Of a stretch of 32,717 nt of DNA, positions 7,661 through 16,261 are shown one piece after another (within the stretch, counting starts at the first letter, position 1; every line of letters begins with the position of its first letter). The DNA comes from Halococcus hamelinensis 100A6 (lineage in GTDB: Archaea > Halobacteriota > Halobacteria > Halobacteriales > Halococcaceae). A program made the position numbers and the translations under genes. Below the pieces are notes generated by a model. That model saw only the letters and a list, made by a program, of their open reading frames with translations. It had not been told where the DNA came from and ran no database searches. Where the stretch lies: positions 1 through 32,717 of the forward strand of contig NZ_AOMB01000031.1 of NCBI RefSeq assembly GCF_000336675.1, written 5' to 3'.

Positions 7661-7817
7661 GACCGCACAGCACCGCCCCGCAACCGCCACATGCCTCCCC
7701 AGCCGACTGCGCTCCTCGCTCGCGTCGCTCCGCTCGCTCTCTGCGGTGCTCATCCCTCGCACGCCGATTCGCGGTCGCGGGTTCACCTTCGTTCACCCAC
7801 GACCGCGAGCGCGCGCC
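7661..7817 (+). repeat. dispersed intergenic repeat, copy A
   Basis: About 157 bases that match, in inverted orientation, the copy at 16262-16407. Identical blocks include the 20 bases beginning at 7692 and continuing through GCGCTCCTCGCTC, then GGTGCTCATCCCTCGCAC, and a final ACGACCGCGAGCGCGCGCC. The segments between vary, with an 11-base or so extra stretch in this copy. It fills most of the 308-base gap between the acetyltransferase and aldo/keto reductase genes, which converge on it; I see nothing else in that gap. The open frames across it encode low-complexity Ser/Arg/Ala-rich peptides and are not credible genes. Confidence 0.75.
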
Positions 7818-7880
7818 ACCGCACTCGGGTCATGGGTGAGTTCGGGAAAAAGTCGATGAGGTCGGGGTCCGTCGGTCGTC

Positions 7881-8717
7881 TCAGTTCTCGATCGTCTCGA
7901 TCTCCTCGTCGGTGAGGTCGATATCCGCGGCGGCGACGTTCTCTTCGAGGTGGTCGATGCTGCTCGTTCCCGGGATCGGGAGCATCACGGGCGAGTGCTG
8001 GAGCAGCCACGCCAGTCCCACCTGATACTCCGTCGCGTCGTGGTCGTCGGCCACCTCGTCGAGGCCGTCGAGGTCACCCGAACCGAGCGGGGCCCACGGG
8101 ATGAAGCCGATGTCGTTCTCCTCGCAGTATTCGAGCACCTCCTCGTCCTCACGGTCGCCGATGTTGTACTGGTTCTGGACGGTGGCGATCTCGACCACGT
8201 CGCGGGCCTCCTCGATCTGCTCGACGGAGGCGTTCGAGACGCCGACGTGTTTGACCTTGCCCTCGTCCTTGAAGTCCGCGAACGTCCCGATGGCGTCGGC
8301 GTAGTCCACGTCGGGGTCCGGACGGTGGTACTGATAGAGGTCGATCTGGTCGACCTTGAGTCGGTCGAGGCTCCCGAGGATGGCGTTCCGGAGGTAGCCC
8401 GGCTGCCCGCACTTCGGCCACGAGCCGTCGCGGTCGTCACGCCAGAGGCCACCCTTGGTCGCCACGAAGACGTCCTCGTAGGGCGCGAGCGCCTCGCCGA
8501 TCAGGCGTTCGGAGACCGCGGGTCCGTACGAATCGGCGGTGTCGATGAAGTCCACCCCGAGGTCGGTCGCGCGGTGGAGGACGTCCCTCGCCTCCTCCTC
8601 GTCCTCCGGCGGCCCGATGATGTCCTCGCCGGTGAGTCGCATCGCGCCGAAGCCGAGCCGGTGGACGGTGTCCTCGCCGCCGATGTCGAACGTATCGCTC
8701 TGGTTGTTCGTTGCCAC
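7881..8717 (-). CDS. aldo/keto reductase
   Basis: A 278-residue TIM-barrel NAD(P)H-dependent oxidoreductase. The catalytic tetrad is visible: D59 and Y64 (FIDTADSYGP), K88 (ATKGG) and H131 (YQYHRPD). LPIPGTSSIDHLEENV near the C-terminus is the NADP-binding segment. The substrate (a carbonyl or sugar) is unknown. The start is GTG 8717 with no better ATG in frame. It lies 60 bases after the stop of the old-yellow-enzyme gene on the same strand; an AT-rich stretch around 8738-8747 could be its own promoter, so it may be transcribed both alone and with that neighbour. Confidence 0.93.
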   Translation of the reverse strand: MATNNQSDTFDIGGEDTVHRLGFGAMRLTGEDIIGPPEDEEEARDVLHRATDLGVDFIDTADSYGPAVSERLIGEALAPYEDVFVATKGGLWRDDRDGSWPKCGQPGYLRNAILGSLDRLKVDQIDLYQYHRPDPDVDYADAIGTFADFKDEGKVKHVGVSNASVEQIEEARDVVEIATVQNQYNIGDREDEEVLEYCEENDIGFIPWAPLGSGDLDGLDEVADDHDATEYQVGLAWLLQHSPVMLPIPGTSSIDHLEENVAAADIDLTDEEIETIEN

Positions 8718-8777
8718 GTCCCTTTCGATGGCCGTAACACAATAGCGTCTTTCGGCACCGGCAGTCGAGACGCGAGG

Positions 8778-9878
8778 TCAGAACCCGCGGAGGTACTGGT
8801 CCGGCACCGGGGCCTCCTCGGACTGGTCGAGCGCGTCGGCGGCGTGGAGCGAGAAGTAGGGGTCCCGGAGGTGTTCACGCGCGAGGATCGCGAGGTCCGC
8901 GCGGTCGTTTCGGACCACCGCGTCGGCCTGCTCGGCGGTCTCGATCCCGCCGACCGCCCCGATCGCGATGGCGCTCTCCTTCCGCTCGGTGATGTGCTCG
9001 GCGTAGGGAACCTGATAGTTCGGGCCCGAGTGCGGGACTTCCTGGGCCGGGTCGGCCCCGCCGGCGCTCACGTCGAGCAGGTCCGCGCCGGCCTCGAAGA
9101 GCACGTCCGCGAGCCGCGCCGACTGGTCGGGGTCCCACGACTCCTGCCCCTCGATCCAGTCGGTCGCCGAGATCCGAACGAAGACGGGTTTGTCCTCGGG
9201 CCAGACCTCCCGCACTGCCTCGGTGACCTCCCGAACCAGGCGCGCGCGGTTCTCGAAGCTCCCCCCGTAGTCGTCCTCGCGGTGGTTCGTCACGGGCGAG
9301 AGGAACTCGTGGAGGAGGTAGCCGTGGGCCGCGTGGACCTCCGCGACCTCGAAGCCGGCGTCGAGCGCGCGCTCGGCGCTCTCGCGGAAGGACTCGATCA
9401 CGCCCTCGATGTCGTCCTGGTCGGCCTTTTTGAGCGGCGGGGAGTCCTGGTCGCCGTAGTCCCACGCGTAGTCGCTCGGCGCGAGCACCTCCCAGCCGCC
9501 CTCGTCGGGCTGGAGCGGGTCGTGACCCTCCCACGGTCGGCTCGTCGCGGCCTTCCGACCGGCGTGGGCGAGCTGGATCGCCGGGACCGACCCCTGGTCG
9601 GCGATGAACTCGGCGGTCGGGGCGAGCGCCTCCCCGTGTTCGTCGCTCCAGATGCCGAGGTCCTCGGGCGAGATCCGTCCGCGAGGCTCGACGGCGGTGG
9701 CTTCGGTCATCACGATGCCGGCCCCGCCGACCGCGCGACTCCCGAGGTGGACGAGATGCCAGTTCGAGGCCATCCCGTCACGGTCCTCACACGAGTACTG
9801 ACACATCGGCGAGACCATCACCCGATTCCGGGCTTCGGTTTCGCGCAACGAGAGCGGCGTAAACAGGTCCTCTGTCAT
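8778..9878 (-). CDS. NADH:flavin oxidoreductase, old yellow enzyme of the YqjM class
   Basis: A 366-residue FMN-dependent ene-reductase. C26 and Y28 in SPMCQYS are the flavin-tuning pair of the thermophilic-like/YqjM class, HAAHGYLLHEF holds the two substrate-binding histidines, and DLAILAREHLRDPYF is the phosphate-binding C-terminal element. These enzymes reduce activated C=C bonds of enals, enones or nitro compounds. The start at ATG 9878 (MTEDLFTPLS) matches the family; longer readings add an unrelated N-terminus. The adjacent aldo/keto reductase suggests a joint role in handling reactive carbonyls, which is inference. Confidence 0.94.
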   Translation of the reverse strand: MTEDLFTPLSLRETEARNRVMVSPMCQYSCEDRDGMASNWHLVHLGSRAVGGAGIVMTEATAVEPRGRISPEDLGIWSDEHGEALAPTAEFIADQGSVPAIQLAHAGRKAATSRPWEGHDPLQPDEGGWEVLAPSDYAWDYGDQDSPPLKKADQDDIEGVIESFRESAERALDAGFEVAEVHAAHGYLLHEFLSPVTNHREDDYGGSFENRARLVREVTEAVREVWPEDKPVFVRISATDWIEGQESWDPDQSARLADVLFEAGADLLDVSAGGADPAQEVPHSGPNYQVPYAEHITERKESAIAIGAVGGIETAEQADAVVRNDRADLAILAREHLRDPYFSLHAADALDQSEEAPVPDQYLRGF

Positions 9879-10020
9879 CGCCGTGAGTACTCGCCGACCG
9901 CGAAAAACGGTGACGAAACCGGTGGAAATCCAGGCTGTTCTGGGGTACCGGTAATCCAGCCGCGAGAACCGTTGGCCCGCCGTCGTCACGACGGTTCGAG
10001 GAGACCGATCGCACGGTGGG

Positions 10021-10027
10021 ATTTAAG
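10021..10027 (+). promoter_or_regulatory. TATA-like box of gamma-glutamyltransferase gene
   Basis: ATTTAAG, centred 30 bases before ATG 10054, predicts a leader of only a few bases. Confidence 0.55.
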
Positions 10028-10053
10028 ACGACAGCCCGAGACGTTCGTACGGT

Positions 10054-11934
10054 ATGTCACAACACAGCGATGACGAAACATGGACGGCGGCGGATTCACC
10101 CGTGAACGAACCGGAGGAGGGCGGGGAAGATCGGGAACTGGAGACCAGAGCGGGAAGCGACCGCCGAACGTTTCTGAAGGGATCCGCCGTCGCGCTCGGG
10201 GCGGGGGCGCTGTCGGTGAGCGCCGGTCGCGCGTCCGCGTGGGACGACGAACGCGAGCGGATCGACCGGGTCGATACGGCCACCAGCAGCGACGGGATGG
10301 TCGCCGCGAGCGACCCGCGAGCGGTCACGGCCGGCACCGACGTGCTCGACGCGGGCGGCAACGCGGTCGACGCGGCGGTCGCGGTCCAGTTCGCGCTCAA
10401 CGCCGTCCAGCCACACACCTCGGGCCTCGGCGGTGGCGGTTTCATGGTGGTCTACGACGCCGAGGAGGACGAGCTCTACGCGATCGACAACCGCGAACGC
10501 GCGCCCTTCGGCGCGACACCCGACATGTTCCTCGACGATGGCGAACCCATCCCGTTCGAGACGCGCATCACGCTCGGCCAGGCGGTCGGGGTTCCCGGGA
10601 CGTTCAAGGCGTGCGACGTCGCGCTGAAGCGCTTCGGCACCCACGAGGTCGAGGAGCTGATCCAGCCCGCCATCGACCTCGCCAACGGAGCCCGGGTCGA
10701 CGACTACCTCGCTCGCACGATCGAGGAGGAACACGGGAAGTTCAACGACGCCGCCCGCGCGGTGTTCGCACCCGGCGGCGAACCGCTCGGCGTCGGCGAC
10801 GAACTCGTCCAGCCCGACCTCGCGTCGACGTTCGAGACGGTCGCCGAGGAGGGCGTCGGGGCCGTCTACAAGGGGGAGGTCGGCGAGGCGCTCGCCGAGA
10901 CCGTCCAGGAGAACGGCGGGAGCATGACCCCCGCCGACCTCGGGGCGTACAACGTCACGATCGACATCCCGGAGTACGTCGAGTACGGCGACGTCACGGT
11001 GCGAACCCAGCCGCTGCCGAGCTCCGGCGGGCTGACGATCGCGGGGATCCTCGCGCTGCTCGAACCGCTGGACCTCGGCCAGTACGACCGCCAGTCGATC
11101 GAGGTCTACCAGCGGCTCGCCGAAGTCTTCAAACTCGCCTACGCCGACCGCGGCGAGTACATGGGCGACAAGCAGTTCGTGGACGCCCCGTGGCAGGGGC
11201 TGCTGGACCCGGACTACCTCGACGAACGCCGCGGGATGATCAGCTACGAGCGGGCGACGACCGGGACACAGGAGCCCGGCGACCCGTGGAGCTATCAGCC
11301 CGGGTCGCCCTACGCGATCGACCCGCTCACTCCCGACGACGTGGGCGCGATTCAGGACGCACCGCGCCCGTCGATAGCGAACCCGCTCGGCAGCACGACC
11401 CACTTCACCACCGCCGACGCGGAGGGAAACTTGGTCTCGTGGACGAGCACCATCGAACAGCTGTTCGGGAGCGGGCTGATGGTACCCGACTACGGGTTCA
11501 TGCTCAACAACGAGCTCACCGACTTCGACGCCCAGCCCGGCGGGCCGAACGAGGTCCAGCCGTTGAAACGCCCGCTCAGTTCGACGAGCCCCACCATCGT
11601 CTTCCGCGACGGCGAGCCGTTCCTCACCGTCGGGTCGCCCGGCGGCACGACCATCATCACGACCGTCGCGGAAGTGATCTTGAACCTCGTGGAGTTCGAC
11701 ATGGACCTCGCAGAGGCGGTCGCCGAACCGCGCTTCTACGGCAACTCCGGTCCGACGGTCTACCCCGAAGCCTCCGTTCCCGAAGGGATACAGAGCGGGC
11801 TTCGCGAGCGGGGATACGACGTCTCACCCTTCACGACGCTCGGCAACGTCATGGCGATCCAGATCGATCAGCAGACGGGCGAGTACACCGGGGCGGCGGA
11901 CTTCCGGAACGGCGGGGTTGCGTACGGTCCCTGA
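10054..11934 (+). CDS. ggt: gamma-glutamyltransferase with Tat signal
   Basis: A 626-residue proenzyme of the N-terminal-nucleophile hydrolase superfamily that cleaves or transfers gamma-glutamyl groups. A twin-arginine signal (SDRRTFLK, arginines 37-38, followed by the hydrophobic GSAVALGAGALSVSAG) directs it out of the cell folded; cleavage is likely near residues 60-62. The self-cleavage and nucleophile site is GSTTHFT, with T448 the expected new N-terminus of the small subunit; GSPGGTTIITT is the conserved glycine loop. Haloarchaea use gamma-glutamylcysteine rather than glutathione, so an external enzyme could recover such compounds or digest gamma-glutamyl polymers. It is convergent with the esterase gene, with 14 bases between the stops. 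Confidence 0.95.
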   Translation: MSQHSDDETWTAADSPVNEPEEGGEDRELETRAGSDRRTFLKGSAVALGAGALSVSAGRASAWDDERERIDRVDTATSSDGMVAASDPRAVTAGTDVLDAGGNAVDAAVAVQFALNAVQPHTSGLGGGGFMVVYDAEEDELYAIDNRERAPFGATPDMFLDDGEPIPFETRITLGQAVGVPGTFKACDVALKRFGTHEVEELIQPAIDLANGARVDDYLARTIEEEHGKFNDAARAVFAPGGEPLGVGDELVQPDLASTFETVAEEGVGAVYKGEVGEALAETVQENGGSMTPADLGAYNVTIDIPEYVEYGDVTVRTQPLPSSGGLTIAGILALLEPLDLGQYDRQSIEVYQRLAEVFKLAYADRGEYMGDKQFVDAPWQGLLDPDYLDERRGMISYERATTGTQEPGDPWSYQPGSPYAIDPLTPDDVGAIQDAPRPSIANPLGSTTHFTTADAEGNLVSWTSTIEQLFGSGLMVPDYGFMLNNELTDFDAQPGGPNEVQPLKRPLSSTSPTIVFRDGEPFLTVGSPGGTTIITTVAEVILNLVEFDMDLAEAVAEPRFYGNSGPTVYPEASVPEGIQSGLRERGYDVSPFTTLGNVMAIQIDQQTGEYTGAADFRNGGVAYGP

Positions 11935-11948
11935 AGCCACACGTCGAG

Positions 11949-12893
11949 TTACGCCTCGAATGAGTCCCGGAGCCCGTCGGCGACCACCTCGATCGCGTCG
12001 CGGCTCCGGTCGACGACGTCGGTCATGCTGATGAAGCCGTGGATCATCCCCTCGAAGTGCTCGTGGTCGACCGCCACACCCGCTTCGCGGAGGCGGTCGG
12101 CGTAGGCATAGCCCTCGTCGCGGAGCGGGTCGAACCCGCCGGTGATGAGCGTCGCCGGCGGGAGACCCGAGAGGTCGCGGGCGAGCAGCGGTGCGGCGTA
12201 CTCGTTGCGGGCGTCGGTCGCGCGCGGGATGTAGCGCTCGTAGAACCACGCCATGTCGTCGCGTTCGAGGAAGTAGCCCTCGCCGTTCTCCGCGTAGGAG
12301 TCGAACTCGTGGAGCGGGGGCGAAGCGACCGCCGGGTAGACCAGTGATTGATGACACAGGTCGGGGCCGTCTCGGTCGCGCGCCATGAGGGTGACGGCGG
12401 CGGTGAGGTTGCCGCCGGCGCTGTCGCCGCCGACCGCGATCCGGTCGGGGTCGCCGCCGATCTCGGGCGCGAACTCGGCGGCCCACTCGGTGGTGGCATA
12501 GCAGTCCTCGACCGCCGCCGGGAACGGGTGTTCGGGCGCGAGCCGGTAGTCCACCGAGAGCACGAGGCAGTCGGCCTCGTTGGCGATCCCGCGACACACC
12601 GCGTCGTGAGTGTCGAGACTTCCGATGACCCAGCCGCCGCCGTGGAAAGTCACGAACACCGGGAGCGGGCCGTCGGCAGCCTCGGGGGCGTAGAGCCGCA
12701 CCGGGAGCGAGCCCGCCGGACCCTGGATATTGAAGTTTCGAACCTCGCCGACGGGTTCGGGGTCCGCCGCGGAGAACAGCTCTTCGAGCTGGGCGCGTGC
12801 GGTGCCGACCGAGACGCCGTAGGTCGGCGGCGCGCGCTGTTCGTCCAGGGTATCGAGCAGGGCACGGACTTGTGGGTCGAGTTCCGAGGACAT
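11949..12893 (-). CDS. HSL-family alpha/beta hydrolase (esterase/lipase)
   Basis: A 314-residue esterase of the hormone-sensitive-lipase family. The oxyanion hole HGGGW is at residues 84-88, YRLAPEHPFPAAVED follows near 116-130, the nucleophile S158 is in GDSAGG, the acid is in GGFDPLRDEG and the histidine in MIHGF. Length and motif order are standard. No signal peptide is seen, so it should hydrolyse short acyl esters in the cytoplasm. The start at ATG 12893 is clear. It is a single gene, divergent from the methyltransferase and convergent with the gamma-glutamyltransferase. Confidence 0.95.
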   Translation of the reverse strand: MSSELDPQVRALLDTLDEQRAPPTYGVSVGTARAQLEELFSAADPEPVGEVRNFNIQGPAGSLPVRLYAPEAADGPLPVFVTFHGGGWVIGSLDTHDAVCRGIANEADCLVLSVDYRLAPEHPFPAAVEDCYATTEWAAEFAPEIGGDPDRIAVGGDSAGGNLTAAVTLMARDRDGPDLCHQSLVYPAVASPPLHEFDSYAENGEGYFLERDDMAWFYERYIPRATDARNEYAAPLLARDLSGLPPATLITGGFDPLRDEGYAYADRLREAGVAVDHEHFEGMIHGFISMTDVVDRSRDAIEVVADGLRDSFEA

Positions 12894-12990
12894 CGTTCGT
12901 TTCGAACGGCGACCAGCGACTTAATCCCCGGCGACGGCCCACGGCGGATCTCCAAACGCTTTCCTCGTCGCGGTCGGTAGGTCGTACTCG

Positions 12991-13614
12991 ATGAGCTCCG
13001 TGAGCGCGCTGGCCCAGCAACTCGCCGTGGTCGCCGGCTTCGAGAACCCGCGGGTCTCGCTCGAACAGTACCGGACCCCGCCGGAGCTGGCCGCCCGCCT
13101 CGTCCACGACGCCGACCTCCAAGGCGACATCGAGGACCGGCTGGTGGTCGACCTCGGTACGGGAACGGGAATGCTCGCGCTCGCGGCCGCGCTCCGGGGC
13201 CCGACGGGCGTCGTCGGGCTCGACATCGACCGCGACCCGCTCCGGACCGCGGTCGAGAACCGCCGTCGGGTCGGCACCGCGGCGGACGTCTCGTGGGTCC
13301 GGGCCGACGCCACCGACGCGCCGCTCGCCCCGTCCGACCGTACGACCGTCGTGATGAACCCGCCGTTCGGCGCACAGGACGACAACGCCCACGCCGACCG
13401 CGCGTTCCTCGCGGCCGCCGCCCGCCTCGGCGAGGTGTCCTACTCGGTCCACAACGCCGGCAGTCAGGAGTTCGTCGAGTCGTTCGCCGCCGACAACGGC
13501 GGGAGGGTCACCCGGAAGTTCCGCGCCGAGCTCGACCTCCCGAACCGGTTCGCGTTCCACGACGAGGAGACGCGCACCATCGACGCCGAGCTGTTCCGTA
13601 TCGAGTGGGACTGA
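12991..13614 (+). CDS. METTL5-type RNA adenine methyltransferase
   Basis: A 207-residue SAM-dependent methylase. LEQYRTPPELAARL near residues 24-37 is the signature of the METTL5/archaeal COG2263 group, DLGTGTG at 54-60 is the SAM loop, and NPPFGA at 123-128 is the N6-adenine methylation motif. Human METTL5 makes one m6A in 18S rRNA; the archaeal protein probably modifies the equivalent small-subunit rRNA site. The late histidine/asparagine segment SYSVHNAGS is also typical. The start at ATG 12991 is supported by an AT-containing element about 30 bases upstream. Confidence 0.92.
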   Translation: MSSVSALAQQLAVVAGFENPRVSLEQYRTPPELAARLVHDADLQGDIEDRLVVDLGTGTGMLALAAALRGPTGVVGLDIDRDPLRTAVENRRRVGTAADVSWVRADATDAPLAPSDRTTVVMNPPFGAQDDNAHADRAFLAAAARLGEVSYSVHNAGSQEFVESFAADNGGRVTRKFRAELDLPNRFAFHDEETRTIDAELFRIEWD

Positions 13615-13650
13615 ACGGACGTTTCGGTTCGCCGCTCTCGCGTCGAGGGG

Positions 13651-13935
13651 TCAGCGGTCGTACAGCAGGTCGAGCGCACACCGGAGCTGATCGCCCCGGT
13701 CGGCGTCGGTTTCGAGGACCTCGCTCGACCAGTCGCCACCGTCGTACTCGAGCGCGGAGACCGTCCGCCCGGTCAGGAGGACCAGCCGTTTCGTCGCGTC
13801 CGGTTCTCGGGACGAGCGCCCGTCGAGCGGAGCCGTCCCGAGCGAGATAACCGACTCGACGTCGGGCCGGGCGCGTATCCGGTCGACGTCCGGCCGTTCG
13901 AGCGGTCTGGCGGGGATCGAGGTGCGGTCGTACAC
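13651..13935 (-). CDS. small soluble protein of unknown function
   Basis: 94 residues if read from GTG 13935, or 99 from TTG 13950. I prefer the GTG because GAGAGG, a partial Shine-Dalgarno match, ends about 7 bases before it. The sequence alternates strands and helices (VESVISLGTAPLDGR, RLVLLTGRTVSALEYDGG, GDQLRCALDLLYDR) and looks like a compact soluble domain with no membrane segment. Its stop lies 36 bases from the convergent methyltransferase stop. Codon use fits a real haloarchaeal gene. I do not recognise the family. Confidence 0.6.
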   Translation of the reverse strand: MYDRTSIPARPLERPDVDRIRARPDVESVISLGTAPLDGRSSREPDATKRLVLLTGRTVSALEYDGGDWSSEVLETDADRGDQLRCALDLLYDR

Positions 13936-14025
13936 GGTCGTTCCTCTCAATAGAGTCAGACCGTTCTATCCCTTTGGGTTGCCTGCGCAACGAGTACAGG
14001 TCGGTAACGGGTTCGAGACGATATC

Positions 14026-15726
14026 TCACCGATACGTTTCGCGGCTGGCCACCCGCACCCTCGTTCCGTCGGCGGCGACGAACAGGTCGCCGCCGGTCCG
14101 GTTGAAGCGCAGGCCGCCCGCGCTGGCCGTCGTCCCGTTCGCGGGAAGTTTCACGCGGTCGACGGTCTCGTTCGCACGGGAGACCACGACTCCGAAACCC
14201 GCGCGGCGCGGGACGACGGAGACGTTCCGATTCTCGACCGTGGCGTCGGCGGTGGCTGGACCCGAGAGATAGGCGAATCGGCTCCCGTTACCCTGCCCGA
14301 ATCGGACTTTGTAGGCGTGGCCACCGCCGATGGCCTTCCAGCCGGTTCGGGAGACGTGGACCGACTCCCGCCAGCCGAGGCCGCCGACGCCGACCGTTGC
14401 ACAGCCGGCGAAGGCGAGCCGCGATTCCTCGACCCCGGTGGTCCAGAGGCTCCGCTGCCCGCTCTCGACTATCACCCCGCTCGCGTTCACCGTCGTCGAC
14501 TCGCCGAACGCCGACACGTCGACCACCGAGACCACCCGGTTCGTGACGTTCTCGGCGTAGTATATCGTGTAATCCCGGACGTGGATCCGGTCCATCGTGC
14601 CGACGGCGGACCCGTCGTCCTGGGCGAGCGCCGTCCCGGTCGCGGCGGTCGTCGTGAGGTTCACGGGGACCGCGGGTGCGGCGAGCACCGCGAGCGCGAG
14701 CAGGAGCACCATCGTCGCCCCCGCACGGCGTTCGATGCCGACGACTCGACGAACGCGCCGGACACCCCGGACCCGACCGGGGGTCGCGACGCTCGCCGCG
14801 ACGAGGAAGGCGAGCGCGAACACCAGCGCCACCCCGAGCGCTCGAAAGAGGACGAACTGGCCGTTCCCCCGGAACCAGTAGACCGCCCAGAGCGACTGCC
14901 CGATGGCGAACACCAGCGTGCCGAGCCAGAGCCGCCCCGCCGACGGCAGCCGTTCGCGCCGGTAGAACACCGCGATCCCGACGACGACCCCCGTCAGCAA
15001 CCCGAGGGCGTGGGCCTGTATCGCGACCGTCGCCCACCACGGGAGGCCGTAGCCGCCACCGCTCGCGCCCGCCTCGACCACCGGGTTCCGGAGCGCGACG
15101 TAGACCTGCTGGATCACCCCGCTCGCCGCGAACGCCACCACGGTGGCGAGCGGGTACCGAACCAGCGTGAACCCCGCGAACGCGAACACCACCCCCGAGA
15201 AGCCGATGATCGGGCCGACCGAGAAGACCGCCGTGAACAGCCCCACCGCGACCACGGCGGCGGGCACCGCGAGGATTCGAGCGAGGGGACGTTCTAGCCG
15301 CGAGTCGTGGGAATGGGCGCTCGCCACGGCCGAGCCTCGACCACGGTCGCGCGTCGGCGGGTAGTGGCCCCACGCGTACTCCGCGAGCGGCGCGAGCGCG
15401 AGCGTGCCGACGAGGTTGCCCACGAGGTGGCTCGGCCCGACGTGGGCGAACGGCGCGACGACCATCCCCAGCGGGTAGCGATACGACCACGCACGGAACG
15501 GGAGCGAGACGGGGTTCCCCCACGACGTGAGGCCACCCTGAACGACCAGATAGACCGCGAGGACGAATCCAACAGTCAAAAACGACCCCCACGGCAGACC
15601 GTAGACGAACCGGGCGCGGAGGTGCTCGCCCCAGCGCTCGTCGTCGAGACGCGCGATAGCGACCACCGACCCCACGACCGCGAGCACCAGGACGACCCGT
15701 GCGAGCACCGCCCACGGCGAGGTCAT
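14026..15726 (-). CDS. rhomboid-family intramembrane protease with large ectodomain
   Basis: A 566-residue protein. The rhomboid core occupies roughly residues 40-260: the HxxxN oxyanion element is H100/N104 (HVGPSHLVGN), the nucleophile is S177 in GFSG, and the catalytic histidine is H239 in QAHALG. Two or three further helices lie at about 265-315 and 336-357, after which a C-terminal domain of about 210 residues should be outside the cell. That part carries eight N-x-S/T sequons. Rhomboids cleave membrane-anchored substrates; the target here is unknown. An Arg-rich loop precedes the last helix (positive-inside rule). The start is ATG 15726. Confidence 0.9.
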   Translation of the reverse strand: MTSPWAVLARVVLVLAVVGSVVAIARLDDERWGEHLRARFVYGLPWGSFLTVGFVLAVYLVVQGGLTSWGNPVSLPFRAWSYRYPLGMVVAPFAHVGPSHLVGNLVGTLALAPLAEYAWGHYPPTRDRGRGSAVASAHSHDSRLERPLARILAVPAAVVAVGLFTAVFSVGPIIGFSGVVFAFAGFTLVRYPLATVVAFAASGVIQQVYVALRNPVVEAGASGGGYGLPWWATVAIQAHALGLLTGVVVGIAVFYRRERLPSAGRLWLGTLVFAIGQSLWAVYWFRGNGQFVLFRALGVALVFALAFLVAASVATPGRVRGVRRVRRVVGIERRAGATMVLLLALAVLAAPAVPVNLTTTAATGTALAQDDGSAVGTMDRIHVRDYTIYYAENVTNRVVSVVDVSAFGESTTVNASGVIVESGQRSLWTTGVEESRLAFAGCATVGVGGLGWRESVHVSRTGWKAIGGGHAYKVRFGQGNGSRFAYLSGPATADATVENRNVSVVPRRAGFGVVVSRANETVDRVKLPANGTTASAGGLRFNRTGGDLFVAADGTRVRVASRETYR

Positions 15727-15807
15727 ACCGACGAGTCGACAGCGAGGGGTTTCACTCTGTCGCGCCGGGAGTCGTCAGGTTGAAGCGCGCGACGACGAAG
15801 AGTCCCT

Positions 15808-16101
15808 ATGGATCTCCGTGTCATCGAAAACGACGACACCGAACTCTCGATCGAGATCGCGGGCGAGGACCACACGTTCATGAACGTCCTCAAGGGCGCG
15901 CTCCTCGAAGTCGAGGGCGTCTCCGCCGCGACCTACGACATGAACCCCGAGCAGTCGGGTGGCCAGACCGACCCGATCCTCGTGATCCGAACCGAGGGCG
16001 GGACCCGCCCGCTCGACGCGCTCGAAGCCGGCACCGAGCGGGTCAACGATATGACGACGGCCTTCCACGAGGCCTTCGAGTCCGCAGCCCCCGCGGCCTG
16101 A
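15808..16101 (+). CDS. rpoL: DNA-directed RNA polymerase subunit L (Rpo11)
   Basis: A 97-residue subunit of archaeal RNA polymerase, equivalent to eukaryotic RPB11/AC19. With subunit D it forms the assembly platform. [30 protein letters not shown] is the conserved core, and the protein keeps the family's short length. The start at ATG 15808 is clear. The gene is monocistronic and diverges from the rhomboid gene across 81 bases. Confidence 0.97.
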   Translation: MDLRVIENDDTELSIEIAGEDHTFMNVLKGALLEVEGVSAATYDMNPEQSGGQTDPILVIRTEGGTRPLDALEAGTERVNDMTTAFHEAFESAAPAA

Positions 16102-16196
16102 ACACGGCACTGGTCTCTCGTCCCACCGTTCCGAGAGCGATCGCCATGTCCCAGCCCGATTTTCGGACCCGTCAGCCGCCGAGCGGTGCGGTCGGC

Positions 16197-16227
16197 GGGA
16201 GGTAGGGTGCGGTTAGGGTGGATGGGG
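16197..16227 (+). other. G-rich tract, possible quadruplex, downstream of rpoL
   Basis: Four runs of three or four G (16197-16199, 16205-16207, 16216-16218, 16224-16227) separated by 5, 8 and 5 bases. The middle loop is slightly longer than the usual quadruplex limit. A GGT/GGC-rich stretch continues to about 16258. It lies about 100 bases after the rpoL stop. Confidence 0.35.
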
Positions 16228-16261
16228 TTGCGGTCGGTGGCGGTTGCGGTGGCGGACGGTT

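Noticed and set aside
7615-7839. 74-codon frame over repeat copy A and a similar 79-codon frame over copy B (16213-16452, minus)
   Set aside because: The peptides match each other only because the DNA repeats match; indels break the frame relation and the composition is low-complexity Ser/Arg/Ala. Treated as a DNA repeat, not a gene family.
7950-10073. 707-codon open frame on the plus strand, opposite the aldo/keto and flavin reductase genes
   Set aside because: It is the antisense shadow of two genes with full catalytic motifs; its composition (Val/Asp/Arg/Leu-rich without motifs) is the known artefact of high third-position GC.
10080-11963. 627-codon frame in a second frame of the gamma-glutamyltransferase gene
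   Set aside because: It is overwhelmingly Arg/Gly/Pro and out of phase with a protein that has a Tat signal and catalytic threonine.
5012-16101. A toxin-antitoxin or restriction-type defence locus
   Set aside because: Genes in this stretch are metabolic, transport or housekeeping; small genes lack paired toxin-antitoxin layout. Only the CHAT protease at the right edge has a possible defence link.
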